Source of the DNA: Candidatus Gastranaerophilales bacterium
GTDB taxonomy: Bacteria > Cyanobacteriota > Vampirovibrionia > Gastranaerophilales > Gastranaerophilaceae
Direction: 5' to 3'
DNA: 64,000 bases
Assembly: GCA_900770525.1 (NCBI GenBank)
Contig: CAAHDT010000005.1
Location: forward strand, 34,705-98,704
Part shown: in pieces, positions 59,980-64,000 of the stretch
Position numbering within the stretch: position 1 is the stretch's first letter
Layout: the number at the start of each line of letters is the position of its first letter
Position numbers and translations under genes: made by a program
Notes under the pieces: generated by a model
Seen by the model: only the letters and a program-made list of their open reading frames with translations
What the model was told of the DNA's origin: nothing
Databases searched by the model: none

Positions 59980-61281
59980 TTACGCGTTTCTTTTGTTTTC
60001 AAGTTCTTTAAACTTTGCAGCCATTGTCGGGTTATTTCTGGTCAAGCGTTTTATACTCAAATCTTCCGCTTTGTTGTTTGCTAAACGTAAATTGTTTTCG
60101 GATGACAATAGCGCATCTTTTGTTTTTTGCAAGTGATCTATAGTTTTATCTATTTCATCAATTGCAAGTTTAAATTTTTTGCTTGCAAGTTCATAATTTT
60201 TTGCAAATTTAGTTTTGAAATCATTCATATCTTCTTCGAAATGGGAAATATCAATATTTTGATTTCGAATTACCGCAAGTTCCTGCTTGTATTGTAAAGA
60301 ATTCAAACTCGCATTTCTTAAAATAGTAATCATAGGGATAAAAAATTGAGGGCGAATTACATACATTTTCGGATATCTATGTGACATATCGACTATCCCT
60401 GTATTATATAGTTCGCTATCAGGTTCAAGCAAAGATACCAGAACAGCATACTCACAATTTTTCTCTCTTCTGTCTTTGTCGAGTTCTTTGAGAAAATCTT
60501 CATTCTTTTTCTTTGTAGAAGTCGAGTCCATTTCGTTTTTCATTTCAAACATTATTGAAATAAATTCCAAACCGTTCTCATCAGATTCTCTATAGATGTA
60601 ATCTCCTTTACTTCCGGTTTTGGCATCATTATCTTTTTCAAAATATGCATTTTTAAATCCCGTCGGTCTTAGTCTGTTGAACTCTATTTCACAGTGCTGT
60701 TCAAGACTTTCTCCAATCATTTTGGTAGATAATTTTGACTTGAAATCTTTGTAGTGCGCAATTTCTTCGTCTTTAAAACGTAATTTTTCTTCGTATTGCT
60801 CCTTTAAGGATTGTTCTTTTAACTGGTTTTCTTTTTCGGTTGTTTCAAGTTGTCCCGTAAGTTTAACTATACAGCTATCTTTTTCGGCAAGCTCTTTGTC
60901 TTTTTCATTTATTACTTTCCCTACTGCAAGCTCCTTATCCTTTTCGCAAGAATCTATTTGAGCTTTCAATCTTAGAATTTCGGCATCTTTTTCAGCTGAA
61001 ACTTCTTTAACCGCAAGTTTTTTAGAGTCATTTTCAGCACTCAGTTTTGATTGTAATTCTGAAATTTGCAACTCTTTTTTGTTAAGTGTTTTGGAAAAGG
61101 CTTTTTCTGTTTCAGCTTTTGCAAGTTTTATTGCACTTTCTTTTTCTGCAATAAATTGCTTTTCATGAGCAGAAACTTCTTTTTCAAACTCTTTATCTCT
61201 AACTTGTTTCACTATTGCAGCGTAACCTGATTCGTCAACCTGAAAAACTTCTCCACATTTTGGACACTTGATTTCTTGCAT
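59980..61281 (-). CDS. DUF2130 family coiled-coil protein
   Basis: The 433 residues include an N-terminal zinc-ribbon-like CPKCGEVF (5-12), a long Lys/Glu coiled coil (about 25-190) and a conserved C-terminal domain with GESLEQHCEIEFN, GSKGDYIYRE, MFEMKNEMDSTSTKKKNEDF and MYVIRPQFFIPMI. That C-terminal part is DUF2130, distantly like restriction-endonuclease folds (E-x-K in FEMKNE). The function is not established. It stands between purB and thrC as a single gene. Confidence 0.88.
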   Translation of the reverse strand: MQEIKCPKCGEVFQVDESGYAAIVKQVRDKEFEKEVSAHEKQFIAEKESAIKLAKAETEKAFSKTLNKKELQISELQSKLSAENDSKKLAVKEVSAEKDAEILRLKAQIDSCEKDKELAVGKVINEKDKELAEKDSCIVKLTGQLETTEKENQLKEQSLKEQYEEKLRFKDEEIAHYKDFKSKLSTKMIGESLEQHCEIEFNRLRPTGFKNAYFEKDNDAKTGSKGDYIYRESDENGLEFISIMFEMKNEMDSTSTKKKNEDFLKELDKDRREKNCEYAVLVSLLEPDSELYNTGIVDMSHRYPKMYVIRPQFFIPMITILRNASLNSLQYKQELAVIRNQNIDISHFEEDMNDFKTKFAKNYELASKKFKLAIDEIDKTIDHLQKTKDALLSSENNLRLANNKAEDLSIKRLTRNNPTMAAKFKELENKRNA

Positions 61282-61356
61282 AAACTTACTCCCATAAATT
61301 CTTTGTTTTTAATTTTAAAAGATAAATACAAAATTTGCAACAAATAGTATAAAAAT

Positions 61357-61388
61357 AAAACTCCCGATATTTAATTTTCGGGAGTTTA
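61357..61388 (-). terminator. Terminator of thrC
   Basis: AAACTCCCGA / TCGGGAGTTT stem with a ten-base loop, past the thrC stop on the minus strand, with T-rich sequence (TTTTATTTTTA) following. Confidence 0.82.
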
Positions 61389-61413
61389 TAATAAATAATC
61401 ATCACCTAAGTTT

Positions 61414-62466
61414 TTATACATTCATAACTTTTAAAATTTCTGTCATGTCGGCAGAAGCTTTTTTAACATCACAGTTTGAATATTTTATTGCATTGTCAGG
61501 GTCTTTTAGTCCGTTTCCTGTCAAAATACATACGATTTTTGAACCAGCTTTTACTTGGTCTTTTACCTTAATCAAGCCCGCAACAGACGCAGCACTTGCA
61601 GGCTCTGCAAGAACACCTTCAGAAGATGCGATAAGTTTATACGCACTCAAAATTTCTTCATCCGTTACGTAATTAATCATACCGTTACTTTCATCTCTTG
61701 CAGCAACAGCTTTTTCCCAACTTGCAGGATTTCCTATTCTGATTGCCGTAGCAACAGTTTCAGGATTCATAATTCTTTCCCCTTTAACTATTGCTGCAGC
61801 ACCTTCTGCTTCAAATCCCATCATTTTAGGTAGAGAAGATATTTTTCCGGCATTATGCCATTCTTTATACCCTTTCCAGTAAGCTGTAATATTTCCGGCA
61901 TTTCCGACAGGGATAAAATGATAATCCGGAGCTTGTCCTAAAGCTTCACAAATTTCGAATGCACCGGTTTTTTGTCCTTCAATTCTGTATGGGTTAACAG
62001 AGTTTACAAGAGTGATAGGATATTTATCTGAAATTTTACGTACAAATTCTAACGCTTGGTCAAAATTTCCTTGGATGGCAATTATGTTCGCACCATACAT
62101 CATAGCTTGCGAAAGTTTTCCAAGTGCAATATAGCCGTCAGGTATAAGTACATAGGTTTTCAAGCCGGCTCTTGCACCGTAAGCGGCAGCAGATGCGGAT
62201 GTGTTACCGGTTGAAGCGCAAATTATTGCTCCGGAACCTGATTCTTTGGCTTTTGTAACAGCCATTGTCATACCACGGTCTTTGAAACTTCCGGTTGGGT
62301 TGCAACCTTCAAATTTCAAATAGATTTCTGCATCAAGCCCGATTTTCTTTGCCAAATTGTCAGCTTTTATAAGCGGTGTATTTCCTTCATTAAGCGTTAC
62401 AATCGGAGTTGTATCGGTTACCGGTAAATACTCTCTGTATCTGTTGATTAAACCTTGATAGTACAT
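61414..62466 (-). CDS. thrC: Threonine synthase
   Basis: PLP enzyme that makes threonine from O-phosphohomoserine. The 350 residues have the PLP lysine K62 in GSFKDRGM, CASTGNTSASAAAYG for phosphate binding, and PVGNAGNITAYWKGY. It is the compact bacterial type (class II short form). A terminator follows; the upstream neighbour is waaA in the opposite direction. Confidence 0.95.
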   Translation of the reverse strand: MYYQGLINRYREYLPVTDTTPIVTLNEGNTPLIKADNLAKKIGLDAEIYLKFEGCNPTGSFKDRGMTMAVTKAKESGSGAIICASTGNTSASAAAYGARAGLKTYVLIPDGYIALGKLSQAMMYGANIIAIQGNFDQALEFVRKISDKYPITLVNSVNPYRIEGQKTGAFEICEALGQAPDYHFIPVGNAGNITAYWKGYKEWHNAGKISSLPKMMGFEAEGAAAIVKGERIMNPETVATAIRIGNPASWEKAVAARDESNGMINYVTDEEILSAYKLIASSEGVLAEPASAASVAGLIKVKDQVKAGSKIVCILTGNGLKDPDNAIKYSNCDVKKASADMTEILKVMNV

Positions 62467-62569
62467 AAATTAAATCCTTCTCACTTAAACATTTTTTATC
62501 ACAACATAATCATACCACAGAAATTAATATATTGCTTGATGTTGTTTTTTATAATATAATTTTTTTGTT

Positions 62570-63808
62570 ATGTTTTTATATGGAATTTTATCTACAATTG
62601 TATTTTTAATAGGTATGCCGTTTGTTTTTGCGGTAAGAAAGATTATCGGTAAACCTAATGCAGGTTTGAAACAAAAGTTTGGATTTGTGAATATGCCTGA
62701 TATGGGTGAAGAAGATGTGATAATGCTCCACGGTGTGTCTGTCGGAGAAGTTATTGCATTGCAAAATTTGGCAAAAAAGATTAAAGAAACTTTTCCGCAT
62801 AAAAAATTGGTTATTACGACCGGAACAAAAACCGGACAGGAAATAGCTCAAAAAAAGTATGCGGATATTGCAGATTTTATTACGTATTTCCCTTTTGACA
62901 TTCCTTTTTGTGTAGATAAGTTCTTGAACGAAGTTAAACCATCCGTTGTTTTGATTGCGGAAACTGAGATTTGGCCTTATTTTGCATATGCTTGTAATGA
63001 AAGAAGTATTCCTGTTTGTATAATTAACGGAAGAATTTCTGATTCGACCTTTAAATCATATGAAAAAGTGAAATTTTTCTTTAAAACGGTGTTTAAAAAT
63101 TTCACTGCAATTTATACTCAAAGTGAAGATGACAAAAGAAAATATATTGCAATTGGTGCCAACGAAAATAAAGTTGAAGTTATGGGAAACCTGAAATTTG
63201 ACGTAAAAAAACAAGATGTATCAATTGATATCGGTCAAAGTGGTTATCGAGTTATAATTGCAGGAAGTACTCATTCCGGAGAAGACGAGATTGTTTTAAA
63301 TGCATTTAAACACCTTAAGGAAAAGTATTCTGACATAAAACTTTTACTTGCCCCAAGACATCCGAAACGTGTACCGGACGTTGAACTTTTAACACAAAAA
63401 ATCGGATTAAACTACGGTTTACGCTCAAAGGATGATAAATTCAATGAACACGATGTGATAATTTTAGATACATTGGGTGAGCTTGGAAAAATGTATTCGA
63501 TCTGTTATTTTGCGTTTATTGGTGGAAGTTTTAATAAAACCGGTGGACATAACCCATTAGAGGCTGCCGTTTATGATAAACCGACAATAACCGGGCCTTC
63601 AATCCATAATTTTAAAGATATCTATTGGACTTTGGACAAAACCGCTGCAGGGAAAATAGTTAATACTCCGGATGAGTTAGAAATATATATGGATAAGCTA
63701 CTTTCAGATAGTGCATTTTATGAAAAGGCTTGTTCTGATTGTAAAGAAGTTTTTGCAGCTCAACAAGGTGCATTGGAATTTGTGATAGATAAGTTGCAAA
63801 ATTTATAA
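62570..63808 (+). CDS. waaA: Kdo transferase (WaaA/KdtA)
   Basis: Adds 3-deoxy-D-manno-octulosonic acid to the lipid A precursor, the first core step of LPS. The 412 residues have an N-terminal membrane anchor (about 1-20), MLHGVSVGEVIA with the catalytic glutamate, TTGTKTGQEIA, AETEIWPYFAYA, the C-terminal LLAPRHPKRVPD and GGSFNKTGGHNPLEAA. This shows an LPS-bearing outer membrane. Confidence 0.95.
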   Translation: MFLYGILSTIVFLIGMPFVFAVRKIIGKPNAGLKQKFGFVNMPDMGEEDVIMLHGVSVGEVIALQNLAKKIKETFPHKKLVITTGTKTGQEIAQKKYADIADFITYFPFDIPFCVDKFLNEVKPSVVLIAETEIWPYFAYACNERSIPVCIINGRISDSTFKSYEKVKFFFKTVFKNFTAIYTQSEDDKRKYIAIGANENKVEVMGNLKFDVKKQDVSIDIGQSGYRVIIAGSTHSGEDEIVLNAFKHLKEKYSDIKLLLAPRHPKRVPDVELLTQKIGLNYGLRSKDDKFNEHDVIILDTLGELGKMYSICYFAFIGGSFNKTGGHNPLEAAVYDKPTITGPSIHNFKDIYWTLDKTAAGKIVNTPDELEIYMDKLLSDSAFYEKACSDCKEVFAAQQGALEFVIDKLQNL

Positions 63809-63814
63809 GCAGTC

Positions 63815-63843
63815 TTGCGGAAAAGTGAAAAGTAAGATATAAT
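63815..63843 (+). promoter_or_regulatory. Sigma-70 promoter (copy 2 of a repeated promoter)
   Basis: TTGCGG, 17-base spacer, TATAAT. The spacer (AAAAGTGAAAAGTAAGA) differs from the copy at 7790-7818 by one base. It points off the right edge of the window. An ATG at 63865 opens only a 27-codon frame. The gene driven is probably beyond 64000. Confidence 0.65.
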
Positions 63844-63889
63844 AAAAATAGCCTAAGGGTTTAAATGGGTAATACGAAAACCGCCAAGA

Positions 63890-63927
63890 ACCCCTCTACC
63901 AGCGGGAGAGGGGCAGGGGTGAGGGGT
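63890..63927. repeat. GC-rich palindromic repeat
   Basis: CCCCTCT pairs with AGAGGGG across a nine-base loop, and the unit continues with CAGGGGTGAGGGG. The composition is very different from the AT-rich surroundings. Similar CCCCTCTCCC...GGGAGAGGGG units are scattered through many bacterial genomes, including cyanobacteria. It lies in the leader behind the promoter at 63815. Confidence 0.6.
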
Positions 63928-64000
63928 CTATTAAATAGGTTACCATAAAATAAATACGCTAACCAAAATAGAACCAGAACCGAACAATGCAATTTAATGC

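Noticed and set aside
63865..63948. A 27-codon peptide after the repeated promoter
   Set aside because: It runs through the GC-rich repeat, has no ribosome-binding site and no recognisable sequence.

Overview
The window reads as chromosomal DNA of an AT-rich, Gram-negative bacterium on the non-photosynthetic cyanobacterial side branch (Melainabacteria/Vampirovibrionia, most likely gut Gastranaerophilales). Four things suggest this. The ATP synthase beta and epsilon genes form their own two-gene unit away from the other subunits, as in Cyanobacteria. There is a DUF3326 gene, a family I know mainly from cyanobacteria. Five prepilins share the FTLAEVLITLGIIG N-terminus that is very common in this lineage. 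Several small membrane proteins look lineage-specific. A Kdo transferase and a TolC-type outer-membrane factor show an outer membrane with LPS. The taxonomic call is inference; no 16S rRNA gene is present.

Layout. 1-0.9 kb: N-terminus of a Mu-type transposase running off the left edge, an array of end-type repeats, and tRNA-Ser. 1-5.6 kb: a divergent tolC / marR-emrA-emrB efflux locus around a 24-bp palindrome. 5.6-11.2 kb: two family-4 uracil-DNA glycosylases, DUF3326, a pilin gene interrupted by a G10 tract, and an alanine/sodium symporter. 11.3-20.3 kb: pilin/XRE pair, grpE-dnaJ-propeller-methyltransferase operon, pilin/AbrB pair, priA, and a PC4-like protein. 20.5-26.8 kb: murF-mraY-murD-ftsW-murG. 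27-30.4 kb: rplU-rpmA, tRNA-Pro with a RhuM fragment, tpiA, and paired chromate transporters. 30.4-37.1 kb: an accessory stretch with lineage-specific membrane proteins, a pilin/XRE pair, tRNA-Val with an attachment-site-like duplication, a toxin-antitoxin pair, and a probable ADP-ribosyltransferase. 37.2-45.4 kb: sigma factor, recN, trmFO, atpD-atpC, a pilin with a nonsense codon plus its XRE partner, and rlmN. 45.4-50.9 kb: lineage-specific and secreted proteins and a glycosyltransferase with a Cys-rich tail. 51-64 kb: dapA, secD-secF, two glycosyltransferases, two zinc dehydrogenases, purB, DUF2130, thrC, waaA, and a promoter pointing off the right edge.

The most striking pattern is a dispersed prepilin family. 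Four of the five members are transcribed divergently from a small DNA-binding protein (XRE three times, AbrB-like once), and inverted repeats lie in each shared intergenic region. The fifth has no regulator but carries a ten-G tract that puts its leader out of frame with the pilin. One regulated member carries an in-frame TAA. This looks like a set of individually switched or diversifying surface pilins and is the best candidate here for an undescribed system.
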